Position numbers and translations under genes: made by a program
From: Chelativorans salis
GTDB lineage: Bacteria; Pseudomonadota; Alphaproteobacteria; Rhizobiales; Rhizobiaceae
Assembly (NCBI RefSeq): GCF_025336525.1
Contig: NZ_JAOCZP010000001.1
Location: 992,001 to 1,056,000 of the forward strand
Length of the DNA stretch: 64,000 nt
Direction: 5' to 3'
The notes under the pieces: generated by a model
Databases searched by the model: none
The model's input: only the letters and a program-made list of their open reading frames with translations
What the model was told of the DNA's origin: nothing
Shown here: piece after piece, positions 27,231 through 35,322 of the stretch
Layout of the letters: every line of letters starts with the position of its first letter
Position numbering within the stretch: the stretch's first letter is position 1

Positions 27231-27743
27231 ATGATCTCGACCTTCGCAGCCTGGATGGCACTCCTTCTGTTTGCCGGAAGCATGATCTTTGCCGGCCTGA
27301 AGGACGTGACGACGATGACGATCCGCAATCGCCTCGTGCTTGGCCTTGCCGGGGTCTACCTTCTCCTTGCACCGGCTGCCGGCTTCGGCGTGGAGGCGAT
27401 GCTTTTCAGCGGGGCGGTCGCGGCAGCAGTATTTGCCTGCACATTCGTGCTCTTCGCTTTCGGATGGATTGGAGGCGGGGACGCCAAGCTGAGTGCGGTG
27501 GCGGTGCTCTGGCTCGGCCCAGAGCTGGCGATACCCTACGTCATCTATGCGTCCGTCTTCGGCGCATTCCTCACCCTGGCGCTTCTCCAGTACCGCAGAC
27601 TGCCGCTGCCGGCCCTCCTGCAGCAAATGGGCTGGCCGGGCCGGCTGCATTCGACGAGTACGGGCGTTCCGTACGGCGTTGCGCTGGCTTTGGCCACCCT
27701 TCTCCTGCTGCCGGAAAGCGGCTGGATAGCCGGCATCGTGTGA
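27231..27743 (+). CDS. cpaA: Prepilin peptidase CpaA/TadV
   Basis: A 170-residue A24-family integral membrane aspartic protease. The two catalytic Asp regions are visible: AGLKDVTTMTIRN and GWIGGGDAKL (GxGD type). It cleaves the leader of Flp pilin and of TadE/TadF-type pseudopilins. I chose the ATG at 27231 with a GGGAG just upstream, since earlier codons are not hydrophobic. It begins the plus-strand Tad gene run and is followed by cpaB 32 bases on. Confidence 0.92.
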   Translation: MISTFAAWMALLLFAGSMIFAGLKDVTTMTIRNRLVLGLAGVYLLLAPAAGFGVEAMLFSGAVAAAVFACTFVLFAFGWIGGGDAKLSAVAVLWLGPELAIPYVIYASVFGAFLTLALLQYRRLPLPALLQQMGWPGRLHSTSTGVPYGVALALATLLLLPESGWIAGIV

Positions 27744-27775
27744 GGCGGCCATATCCGCCAGAAATGGGGTAGACC

Positions 27776-28579
27776 ATGTTTCGTATTCTCATCCTCGTAT
27801 TCGCGCTCGCCTCGGGCGGGTTTGCCGCCTGGCTTGCGCTGGGGAGTGCCGAGCAGTCAGCGGCTGAACCGGTTGCGGTGACGGAGCCGAAGGAGCCTGC
27901 CCAGGAAGTGCTCGTCGCCAGCACCGATATCGGGCACGGCGCCGTGCTCGAAGAGAGCCAACTGCGCTGGCAGCCATGGACTGGCGGCGAAGTTCCGGCC
28001 GTCTTCATCAGCCGGAGTTCCCGTCCGCAGGCGCCCCAGACCCTGAAAGGCTCGCATGTGCGCGGCGGATTTGTTGCCGGTGAGCCGGTCAGAGAGGACA
28101 AGCTGGCGCAATCAGGCGCCGGCTTGTTGTCGGGACAGCTTCCTTCGGGCAAGCGGGCGATAGCCGTTCGTGTAACCGCCGAGAGCACGGCAGGCGGCTT
28201 TGTCATGCCGAATGACCGGGTGGACCTCGTCCACACCAAGGTGCGGCCCGGTCAGTCCGGCGATGAAGGGCAGGTGGTCAGCCGCACGATTGTCTCGAAC
28301 GTGCGTGTGCTTGCCGTTGACCAGACCGCATCGGAAGACGCGAACGGGGCGCCCGTCGTCGGCAAGACCGCGACGCTTGAGGTAGACCCGGAACAGATTC
28401 CCGTCATCGCCGCGGCCGAGGCATCGGGCTCGGTCTCCCTTGCGCTGCGTGCGGCGGCCGATGCCAGAGGCGCATCAGCCGTCGTCGACGAAAAGACGCC
28501 TGCCGGCGTCGTCCGCTTCTTCGGCGGCAGCCGCTCCACGCTTCTCGAGGTTCCGTCTTCGCGCCTCGGAGACAGCTAG
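27776..28579 (+). CDS. cpaB: Flp pilus assembly protein CpaB
   Basis: A 267-residue periplasmic protein with an N-terminal membrane/signal segment (FRILILVFALASGGFAAWLA). A SAF domain follows (VLVASTDIGHGAVLEESQLR, GEPVREDKL), then the CpaB domain (AIAVRVTAESTAGGFVMPND). CpaB works at the outer-membrane secretin of Tad systems. It sits between cpaA and cpaE in the usual order, except that cpaC and cpaD, normally next, are missing. Confidence 0.92.
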   Translation: MFRILILVFALASGGFAAWLALGSAEQSAAEPVAVTEPKEPAQEVLVASTDIGHGAVLEESQLRWQPWTGGEVPAVFISRSSRPQAPQTLKGSHVRGGFVAGEPVREDKLAQSGAGLLSGQLPSGKRAIAVRVTAESTAGGFVMPNDRVDLVHTKVRPGQSGDEGQVVSRTIVSNVRVLAVDQTASEDANGAPVVGKTATLEVDPEQIPVIAAAEASGSVSLALRAAADARGASAVVDEKTPAGVVRFFGGSRSTLLEVPSSRLGDS

Positions 28580-28607
28580 AACTCGATTCCTTGAAGGTTT
28601 GCTTCAG

Positions 28608-30344
28608 ATGACACAGAGCACTGCCGAAAAAATGCCGGCAAGCATGCCGGGTATCATGCATGCGGTTCCAAAGGTGGATATCACCGCGTTCTGCACCTCG
28701 CCCGCCGTTGCCGAGGCCATCCGCATGGGCGCGCTCGACCGCCGCATGGGGCGTGCCAGCGTGACCGTCAGGGAAGGCGGGATGGCGGAAGCGGCAGCGT
28801 TTTACCGGGGGACGCCTTCTCCCAATCTCATCGTGGTTGAAGGCCATGAGGATCGTGCACGCCTCATGGACGATCTCGACGCACTTGCGCTCGAATGCAT
28901 CACCGGCACGAAAATGATCGTGGTCGGCCATTCCAACGACGTGGATCTCTACCGAGACCTGCTGCAAGCGGGCGTGAGCGACTATCTTCTCGCCCCGCTT
29001 GAGCCGATGGCTTTCGTCGCGGCCGTCTCGCGCTGCTTCCAGGATTCGGTGGAAGCGAAGCTCGGACGCATCATAGCCTTCATCGGCGCCAAGGGCGGCA
29101 CCGGCTCGTCAACGATCGCCCATAATGTGGCGGCGGCCATGGTGGATCGGTCGGACGCCGACGTCATCGTCGCGGATCTGGACCTGCAGTTCGGCACCCT
29201 CGGCCTTGATTTCGATGTCGAGCCTCCCCAAGGCATGGCTGATGTGCTGGAGGGGGCGGAGCGCGTGGATGAGGTTCTGCTGAAGCGGATCGCCGTCCAG
29301 CACTCCGAACGACTGCACCTCCTCCCGGCTGCCGCCGCGTTCGACCGCTCCTTCGATCTCAAGGAAAGCGAAGTCGACCGGCTGCTGGACGTCGCCCGTT
29401 CGAGCTCCTGGCATCTCGTTCTCGATGTTCCGCATCTTTGGACGCACTGGACCAAGAAGATGCTCCTGAGCGCGGACGAGATCGTCATTACGGCGACGCC
29501 GGATCTGGCGAGCATGCGCAACGCCAAGAACATGATCGAGATCCTGAAGAAGGCGCGGCCCAACGATCCGCCGCCGCGGCTTGTTCTCAACAAGGTGGGC
29601 ACGCCCAAGCTCCCGGAGATCAGCCCCAAGGACTTCATTGCGGCCGTGGGGCTGGAGCAGAGCGTCACGGTGCCGTTCGACCCGCAGACTTTCGGCAAGG
29701 CGGCGAATGACGGCCGCATGGTCACGGAGCTGGCGCGCAACTCCAAAGCCGCGCGCGCCATGAGCGAGCTTGCCTGGCGCGTAAGCGGCCAGCGGGACAA
29801 GAGAAGCGGCAAGAAGGTCAGTTGGCAGTCGCTTCTCGGACCGTTCAGGCGTCGCCGGTGGAAGGACCGCACGCCTCTCCTGAAACCGAAGGCGCGAGAA
29901 CTGGTGGAATGCGAAGCCGGCGTTTCGGCGGTGGAGTTCGCGCTCGTTGCGCCAATCTTGGCACTCGCCCTGGTCGCCATGGCGGACATGGGGCTGGCAC
30001 TCTACGAGCGGATGACAATCGACCACGTGCTTCGTGCGGGTGCACAGGCCGCAATGTCCGATCCGGGCGAAACGCAGGTGCTGAAGGTGATGCAGTCGAC
30101 GCTCGATCAAAGTGCGTCGCCATCGGGTGTCGCCTTCGACATAGTCAAGCGCTATTGCGCCTGTCCCGAGAATGCGGATGTGCCGCCCGAGACCGCGCCC
30201 GACTGCACCACCACCTGCCAGGATTCGGCACCGCCATACGTCTTCTACCGCATGGAGGCGTCGAAGATGTACGAAGCCATGTCCGTCCCGGAGGTGCTGC
30301 CCGATTTCAAATTGAGCTCATCGGTTCAGGTCCAGGTGCGATGA
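28608..30344 (+). CDS. cpaE: CpaE pilus localisation ATPase fused in frame to a TadE pseudopilin
   Basis: A 578-residue frame with two distinct parts. Residues 1-~420 are CpaE/TadZ: a receiver-like N-terminal domain and a ParA/MinD-type ATPase with the deviant P-loop GAKGGTGSSTIA and DVIVADLDLQFGTLG. After a basic linker, residues ~430-578 are a TadE protein: CEAG438-VSAVE443F begins a hydrophobic helix, matching the G/xxxxEF cleavage site with Glu at +5. CpaE homologues normally end before this and TadE is separate. No stop codon lies between them. A weak internal GTG at 29903 could start TadE separately. ATGA overlap couples it to the next gene. Confidence 0.88.
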   Translation: MTQSTAEKMPASMPGIMHAVPKVDITAFCTSPAVAEAIRMGALDRRMGRASVTVREGGMAEAAAFYRGTPSPNLIVVEGHEDRARLMDDLDALALECITGTKMIVVGHSNDVDLYRDLLQAGVSDYLLAPLEPMAFVAAVSRCFQDSVEAKLGRIIAFIGAKGGTGSSTIAHNVAAAMVDRSDADVIVADLDLQFGTLGLDFDVEPPQGMADVLEGAERVDEVLLKRIAVQHSERLHLLPAAAAFDRSFDLKESEVDRLLDVARSSSWHLVLDVPHLWTHWTKKMLLSADEIVITATPDLASMRNAKNMIEILKKARPNDPPPRLVLNKVGTPKLPEISPKDFIAAVGLEQSVTVPFDPQTFGKAANDGRMVTELARNSKAARAMSELAWRVSGQRDKRSGKKVSWQSLLGPFRRRRWKDRTPLLKPKARELVECEAGVSAVEFALVAPILALALVAMADMGLALYERMTIDHVLRAGAQAAMSDPGETQVLKVMQSTLDQSASPSGVAFDIVKRYCACPENADVPPETAPDCTTTCQDSAPPYVFYRMEASKMYEAMSVPEVLPDFKLSSSVQVQVR

Positions 30345-30757
30345 TCCCGGCCTTTCGCCGGCTGCTGCGGTGTCGGTCGGGCGCTACGGCCGTCGAGTTC
30401 GCGATTATTTGCCTGCCGCTTCTTCTTCTTTCGCTTGGAATCGTTGAATTTGGGCGGGCCTTTTTCGTGCGAAGCGACCTCTCCTATGCGGCCGATGTCG
30501 CCGCAAGGAAGGTGCTGATCGGGCAGATCTCCCCCGATTCGTCCGATAGCGAGGTGCTTGCAAAGATGGAAAGCGCCGTGCGCGAAGCCTTCGATGGCGG
30601 CGACCCCGATCTGCTCGAGGTCTCGGTTGCGAAGGAGACGGTGGACGGCATGGAGTTCCGGGTGCTTTCGCTCCGCTACCCCTTTACCTTCCTTGTGCCT
30701 GGGTTGAGCGACAGTCCGATAGCGCTCGGCCTGACGCGCAGCATCCCAATCGGCTGA
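30341..30757 (+). CDS. tadE: TadE-like pseudopilin
   Basis: A 138-residue minor pilin. The leader ends at RCRSG, followed by ATAVEFAIICLPLLLLSLG, so the cleavage Gly, the Glu at +5 and the hydrophobic helix are all present. The ATG overlaps the stop of the CpaE-TadE gene (ATGA). It is a second TadE domain next to the fused one, probably the TadE/TadF pair that assists pilus assembly. It converges with the secretin-N-domain gene 15 bases later. Confidence 0.88.
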   Translation: MIPAFRRLLRCRSGATAVEFAIICLPLLLLSLGIVEFGRAFFVRSDLSYAADVAARKVLIGQISPDSSDSEVLAKMESAVREAFDGGDPDLLEVSVAKETVDGMEFRVLSLRYPFTFLVPGLSDSPIALGLTRSIPIG

Positions 30758-30772
30758 CCTGCTATCAGGCTT

Positions 30773-31291
30773 TCATTGCCCGACAGCGCCGCTGTCGGCA
30801 AAGCCCTGGCGCGTACTGATCTGGCCCGCGGTGGTGCTGAAGGCCTCTGCATCGTCGCCGACGGAAAGAACCGGATCGCAACCCCGAGCGCAGCTATATG
30901 TCTGCCGCTGCATGCCCTGATGGACGGTGACGAGATGCGCGCCCCCGGCGACCACCTCCAGCACGAGGTTTGCGATCTCCTCGCCTTCGGCATCGAGCAC
31001 GATCAGGTTGGTCGAACCTGCCATTCTGCCGGTCAGGATCAACGTCCTGTCGTCGCTCAGATTGGCAGTGGCGATGGCGGTGTTGCCAAGAATGACCGTA
31101 CCTGCCGGCCGCCCCAACTCCACCAATCTTGCGAAATCGACCGTGAGCCTGACAGCATGGGCGGATTCCGCATGGGTGATGCCTTGTCTTGCCGGATCAG
31201 GCAGAAACGGATCGCTCTCCGCCCAGCCAGGTCCGGCAGTAGCGGTGGACATCGTCAGTGTGACGACGGCCAGTGTAATGGCGTTGTTCAT
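30773..31291 (-). CDS. Stand-alone pilus secretin N-terminal domain protein (CpaC-N-like)
   Basis: A 172-residue exported protein; signal about residues 1-26 (ending TATAGPGWA). The ATG at 31291 has AGGAG eight bases upstream. Residues ~40-110 match the N-terminal domain of CpaC/RcpA secretins (VRLTVDFARLVELGRPAGTV, ILTGRMAGSTNLIVLDAEG). The secretin pore domain is absent. The tail contains the cysteine pair CARGC. Alone it cannot form the outer-membrane channel; it may bind the pilus complex. It is on the minus strand, between tadE and the divergent flp gene. Confidence 0.82.
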   Translation of the reverse strand: MNNAITLAVVTLTMSTATAGPGWAESDPFLPDPARQGITHAESAHAVRLTVDFARLVELGRPAGTVILGNTAIATANLSDDRTLILTGRMAGSTNLIVLDAEGEEIANLVLEVVAGGAHLVTVHQGMQRQTYSCARGCDPVLSVGDDAEAFSTTAGQISTRQGFADSGAVGQ

Positions 31292-31439
31292 GGTGAAAAC
31301 TCCTGTTGCCGCCTGCCCCATTGAACGGGGACGAAAGCCGAGCGTTCCTGAAGGGGGTTAAATGCCATGCAGTCCTTCAAAATGCACGCAAGCAAGCGAA
31401 CTAGGCCAGGTGGCCGAGGTTACAGCAAACCGGCATCGG

Positions 31440-31455
31440 CCATCAGGCTGAATGG
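31440..31455. promoter_or_regulatory. 16-bp dyad shared with the cpaA leader (copy 2)
   Basis: Exact second copy of CCATCAGGCTGAATGG, 131 bases before the flp start. It also lies upstream of the divergent secretin-N-domain gene. Both copies thus lie between divergent Tad genes. Confidence 0.55.
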
Positions 31456-31586
31456 AAGGCGGTGGTTAACATCCGCTATATGAGGGCCACACAGAACAAG
31501 GGCCCCGCGGCGGACGCCAAGCCCCTCCTGTGATGCCGACCTCCTGTCGAGGCGGCGTAACTGGTAGCCAAAAAAGGACCGAACCC

Positions 31587-31763
31587 GTGGAACTTATCAA
31601 GCGTTTTGCAAGGAACGAGTCCGGCGCGACCGCCATCGAGTATGGCCTGATCGCCGGTCTGATCGCCGTTGTCATCATCACCGCCGTTACGACGGTCGGA
31701 ACCGACCTTACATCGATTTTCGAGACGATCTCGACCAAGCTGAACCCCGGCACCACCACCTAA
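31587..31763 (+). CDS. flp: Flp-type pilin
   Basis: A 58-residue prepilin: basic leader ELIKRFARNESG, cleavage before ATAIEYGLIAGLIAVVIITA with Glu at +5 followed by Tyr, then a short C terminus. These are the hallmarks of Flp major pilins assembled by Tad machines. The start is a GTG with AAGGA eight bases upstream. A strong terminator follows 35 bases downstream, which would yield abundant short pilin mRNA with some read-through to cpaF. Confidence 0.95.
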   Translation: MELIKRFARNESGATAIEYGLIAGLIAVVIITAVTTVGTDLTSIFETISTKLNPGTTT

Positions 31764-31798
31764 GCACCCTCCCTCACAAGAGTGCACTGCAACCGACT

Positions 31799-31829
31799 GC
31801 GGAGGGGCTGTCCCCTCCGCTTCTTTTTT
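31799..31829 (+). terminator. Rho-independent terminator after flp
   Basis: Stem GCGGAGGGG (31799-31807) and CCCCTCCGC (31812-31820) with loop CTGT, followed by TTCTTTTTT. It is the strongest terminator in the window and separates flp from cpaF. Confidence 0.93.
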
Positions 31830-31867
31830 GTCCGGCCTGGTGCCGGCTGGTAGATGAGGTCAAGTCG

Positions 31868-33304
31868 ATGTTCGGCAGGAAACCTGCATTTGAGAACACG
31901 CCGCGCGAGGATCCCATCCCGCAGCCGGTGACGAGCACACCTCAAGTTTCCGAGGACCTGCCCGGCCCGGCTCAAAACGCAACCACCGCCACACCCACGC
32001 CTTTGAAGGCGGGAAAGCCTCAGCGCTATTTCGACCTGAAGAAGGAAGTCTTCAACGCGCTGATCGCAACCATCGACGTGGCCGCCTTGTCGGCCATGGA
32101 CGGCGAGCAGTCCCGCAAGGAGATCGGCGAGATCGTCGATGACATCGTCGCCGCCAAGAAGGCTGGAATATCCCGCTCCGAGCAGCAGGATCTGCTCGAC
32201 GACATCTGCAATGACATCCTGGGGTATGGCCCGCTGGAGCCGCTGCTTGCGCGCGACGACATCGCCGACATCATGGTCAACGGCGCCAACCAGGTCTTTA
32301 TAGAAGTGAGTGGACAGGTCCAGGAGACCGGAATCCGCTTCCGCGATAACGAGCAGTTGCTCAACATCTGCCAGCGCATCGTCAGCCAGGTCGGCCGCCG
32401 CGTAGACGAGTCGAGCCCCCTCTGCGATGCCCGTCTGCCAGACGGCTCGCGCGTCAACGTCATCGTCCCGCCGCTCGCCATTGACGGCCCAAGCCTGACG
32501 ATCCGCAAGTTCAAAAAGGACAAGCTAACCCTCGACCAGCTGGTCAAGTTCGGTTCCATCACGCCGGAAGGCGCCGAGTTGCTGAAGATCATCGGCCGGA
32601 TCCGCTGCAACGTGCTGATCTCGGGCGGCACCGGTTCGGGCAAGACAACGCTTTTGAACTGCCTTACCGGCTGCATCGACGACGGTGAACGCATCATCAC
32701 CTGCGAGGACGCCGCGGAGCTTCAGCTACAGCAGCCGCACGTGGTCCGCCTGGAGACCCGCCCGCCCAACATCGAGGGGCAGGGTGAAATCACCATGCGC
32801 GGCCTCGTGAAAAACTGTCTGCGCATGCGCCCGGAGCGCATCATCGTCGGCGAGGTGCGTGGACCGGAGGCCTTCGACCTCCTGCAGGCAATGAACACCG
32901 GCCATGACGGCTCCATGGGAACGCTGCACGCAAACTCGCCGCGTGAAGCGATCTCGCGTATCGAGTCGATGATCACCATGGGCGGCTTTACGCTGCCCTC
33001 GAAGTCGATCCGCGAGATGCTGGTCTCTTCCGTCGACGTGATCGTGCAGGCGGCTCGTCTGCGCGACGGCTCGCGCCGGATCACGCACGTTACCGAAGTA
33101 CTGGGAATGGAAGGCGACGTGGTCACCACGCAGGACCTGTTCGTCTACGACATCCTCGGCGAGGACGCGAACGGCAAGATCATCGGACGGCACCGCTCCA
33201 CTGGCATCGGCCGCCCGGCCTTCTGGGACCGCGCCCGCTACTACGGTGAGGAAAACCGGCTTGCCGCCGCTCTGGACGCGGCAGAGCTGAAGACGGCGGC
33301 CTGA
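31868..33304 (+). CDS. cpaF: Tad pilus assembly ATPase CpaF/TadA
   Basis: A 478-residue secretion-type ATPase that powers Flp pilus assembly. Walker A is GGTGSGKTT (253-261). The N-terminal domain shows the family segment [20 protein letters not shown]. The Asp box, Walker B region ([19 protein letters not shown]) and His box ([11 protein letters not shown]) are present. The first ~50 residues are a low-complexity extension. It begins 39 bases after the flp terminator and is followed by tadB 34 bases later. Confidence 0.95.
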   Translation: MFGRKPAFENTPREDPIPQPVTSTPQVSEDLPGPAQNATTATPTPLKAGKPQRYFDLKKEVFNALIATIDVAALSAMDGEQSRKEIGEIVDDIVAAKKAGISRSEQQDLLDDICNDILGYGPLEPLLARDDIADIMVNGANQVFIEVSGQVQETGIRFRDNEQLLNICQRIVSQVGRRVDESSPLCDARLPDGSRVNVIVPPLAIDGPSLTIRKFKKDKLTLDQLVKFGSITPEGAELLKIIGRIRCNVLISGGTGSGKTTLLNCLTGCIDDGERIITCEDAAELQLQQPHVVRLETRPPNIEGQGEITMRGLVKNCLRMRPERIIVGEVRGPEAFDLLQAMNTGHDGSMGTLHANSPREAISRIESMITMGGFTLPSKSIREMLVSSVDVIVQAARLRDGSRRITHVTEVLGMEGDVVTTQDLFVYDILGEDANGKIIGRHRSTGIGRPAFWDRARYYGEENRLAAALDAAELKTAA

Positions 33305-33338
33305 ACCGCCTGCGCAACCGGCAAAGGAGCAAACCTGA

Positions 33339-34340
33339 ATGCTGGCGCCGTCCTTATTCGTGATAATGGTCTTCGCACTTGCCTCGCTCAGCGTCGGCGG
33401 CGTGGCGATGGCTCTCTTCTACCCGCAAATCGCCAAGGCAAGCCCCTTCAGGCGGAGGTTCGACGGCATCGCGGCTTTCAGCGCCAGAGAACGGCAAGCC
33501 TCTTCCGATGAAGACGGCCGCGACCGCCGTCGGTCGGTGGAAAAGACGCTGCGCGAACTGGAAGAGAAGCAGAAGGCCAAAACGCGGAAGACCAGCAGAC
33601 CGACGCTGGCCGGTCGGATCCGGCAAGCGGGCCTGACCTGGACGACCAAGTCCTACTATCTCGTCTGCGCGGGATCGGGTCTTGCTTCGTATTCAATCGC
33701 TTTTCTTCTCGGGCCCAGCACGATCGCGGCCGTGGGCTTCGGGATGGCCGGCGGGCTGCTGCTGCCGCATGTTTATGTCGGCGCCAAACGCAAGGCGCGC
33801 TTCAAGCGCTTCACTGCGGAATTTCCGAATGCGGTGGATGTCATCGTGCGCGGCCTGAAGGCCGGCCTGCCGATGGCCGATTGTCTTCGGATCATCGCCG
33901 CCGAAGCACAGGATCCAGTCAGGAGCGAGTTCGTCACGATCGTGCAGGACCAGACACTGGGCATCCCCATCGACGAGGCGGTGCAGCGTCTGTGGGAACG
34001 GGTGCCGCTCTCGGAAGCGAACTTCTTCGCCATCGTGATCGGCATCCAGAGCAAGACGGGCGGCAGCCTGGCGGAGGCGCTCGGCAACCTGTCCAAGGTG
34101 CTGCGCGAACGCAAGAAAATGCAAGGGAAGATCAAGGCGATGAGCTCGGAGGCGAAATCGTCGGCCGGCATCATCGGCGCGCTGCCCTTCCTCGTCGGCG
34201 GGGCCGTCTATCTGACCAGCCCCGACTATATGTCTCTCCTTTTTCATACGCTGACCGGCAAGCTCGTGCTTGTCGGCTGCGCCCTTTGGATGGGCATGGG
34301 AATCCTTGTCATGCGCAAGATGATCAATTTCGATTTCTGA
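33339..34340 (+). CDS. tadB: Tad inner-membrane platform protein TadB
   Basis: A 333-residue type II secretion F-domain membrane protein. Hydrophobic segments lie at the N terminus, at about residues 100-145 and twice at the C terminus. The F domain shows FPNAVDVIVRGLKAGLPMAD and SKTGGSLAEALGNLSKVLRE. It is a platform protein with TadC. It lies between cpaF and tadC, 10 bases before the latter. Confidence 0.93.
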   Translation: MLAPSLFVIMVFALASLSVGGVAMALFYPQIAKASPFRRRFDGIAAFSARERQASSDEDGRDRRRSVEKTLRELEEKQKAKTRKTSRPTLAGRIRQAGLTWTTKSYYLVCAGSGLASYSIAFLLGPSTIAAVGFGMAGGLLLPHVYVGAKRKARFKRFTAEFPNAVDVIVRGLKAGLPMADCLRIIAAEAQDPVRSEFVTIVQDQTLGIPIDEAVQRLWERVPLSEANFFAIVIGIQSKTGGSLAEALGNLSKVLRERKKMQGKIKAMSSEAKSSAGIIGALPFLVGGAVYLTSPDYMSLLFHTLTGKLVLVGCALWMGMGILVMRKMINFDF

Positions 34341-34350
34341 GGAGGCGGCC

Positions 34351-35322
34351 ATGAATATCGGATCACTGATCCTGGAACCGGAGAAGCTGTCGGCCCTCAT
34401 GGCGGCCGTCGCGGCATTCTCGGCGGTTATCGTCGTTTCCTGGCCCTATCTCTTCCGCAACAGCCTTGCCGAACGCATGCGCAAGGTCGAGGACGAGCGG
34501 GAGCGCATCCGCAAGCGCGAGCGCGAACGGCTGAACGCGGAAAAGCGTCCGGTATCCCTTCGCAGCGAGCCGAAGAAGCTGTTCAAGGCAATCGTCGATC
34601 GCTTCGACCTCGCAAAGCAGGCAGAGGACGGCGAGATCGTCGGCATGCTGCGGATGGCCGGCTATCGCGGTCATGCGGCGGTGATCGCATTTCTTGCCGT
34701 GCGGCTCATCGCGCCGGTCGCTATCTTCCTCGTCAGCTTCCTCTACATTTTTCTTGTCCTCAAGCCGCCTGTGCCGGTCCTGGTCGTACTGTGCATCGCC
34801 GCCGGGATGGGCGCTTTCGGCTATCTCGCACCTGCGATTTACGTCAGGAACAGGATCACGAAGCGCCAGAAGGCGGTCCGCAGGGCGTGGCCGGAGGCGC
34901 TCGACCTGCTTCTGATCACGGTCGAATCCGGCATGAGCATCGAGAGCGCTTTCCGCAAGGTCGCCGAGGAGATCGGCGCGCAATCGGCGGAAGTCGCGGA
35001 GGAAATGGCTCTGACCACCGCCGAGCTCTCATACCTCCAGGACAGACGTCAGGCCTATGAGAATCTTGGACGCCGCACGGGTGTCGAAGGCGTCCGCGCC
35101 GTGGTGACCAGCCTCATACAGGCTGAAAAGTACGGCACGCCGCTTGGCCAGGCGCTCCGCGTGATGGCGCAGGAAAACCGGGATATGCGGATGAGCGAAG
35201 CGGAAAAGAAGGCCGCGGCCCTTCCGCCCAAGCTCACGGTGCCGATGATCCTGTTCTTCCTGCCCGTTCTCTTCGCCGTGATCGTTACGCCCGCGGCCAT
35301 ACAGATTGCGGGCATTCAGTAG
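34351..35322 (+). CDS. tadC: Tad inner-membrane platform protein TadC
   Basis: A 323-residue paralogue of TadB with a T2SSF domain (WPEALDLLLITVESGMSIES, AEKYGTPLGQALRVMAQENR) and C-terminal helix pair (KLTVPMILFFLPVLFAVIV). It is the last gene of the Tad run. Its 3' end overlaps the convergent cheB gene by 7 bases, leaving no room for a separate terminator between the two systems. Confidence 0.93.
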   Translation: MNIGSLILEPEKLSALMAAVAAFSAVIVVSWPYLFRNSLAERMRKVEDERERIRKRERERLNAEKRPVSLRSEPKKLFKAIVDRFDLAKQAEDGEIVGMLRMAGYRGHAAVIAFLAVRLIAPVAIFLVSFLYIFLVLKPPVPVLVVLCIAAGMGAFGYLAPAIYVRNRITKRQKAVRRAWPEALDLLLITVESGMSIESAFRKVAEEIGAQSAEVAEEMALTTAELSYLQDRRQAYENLGRRTGVEGVRAVVTSLIQAEKYGTPLGQALRVMAQENRDMRMSEAEKKAAALPPKLTVPMILFFLPVLFAVIVTPAAIQIAGIQ

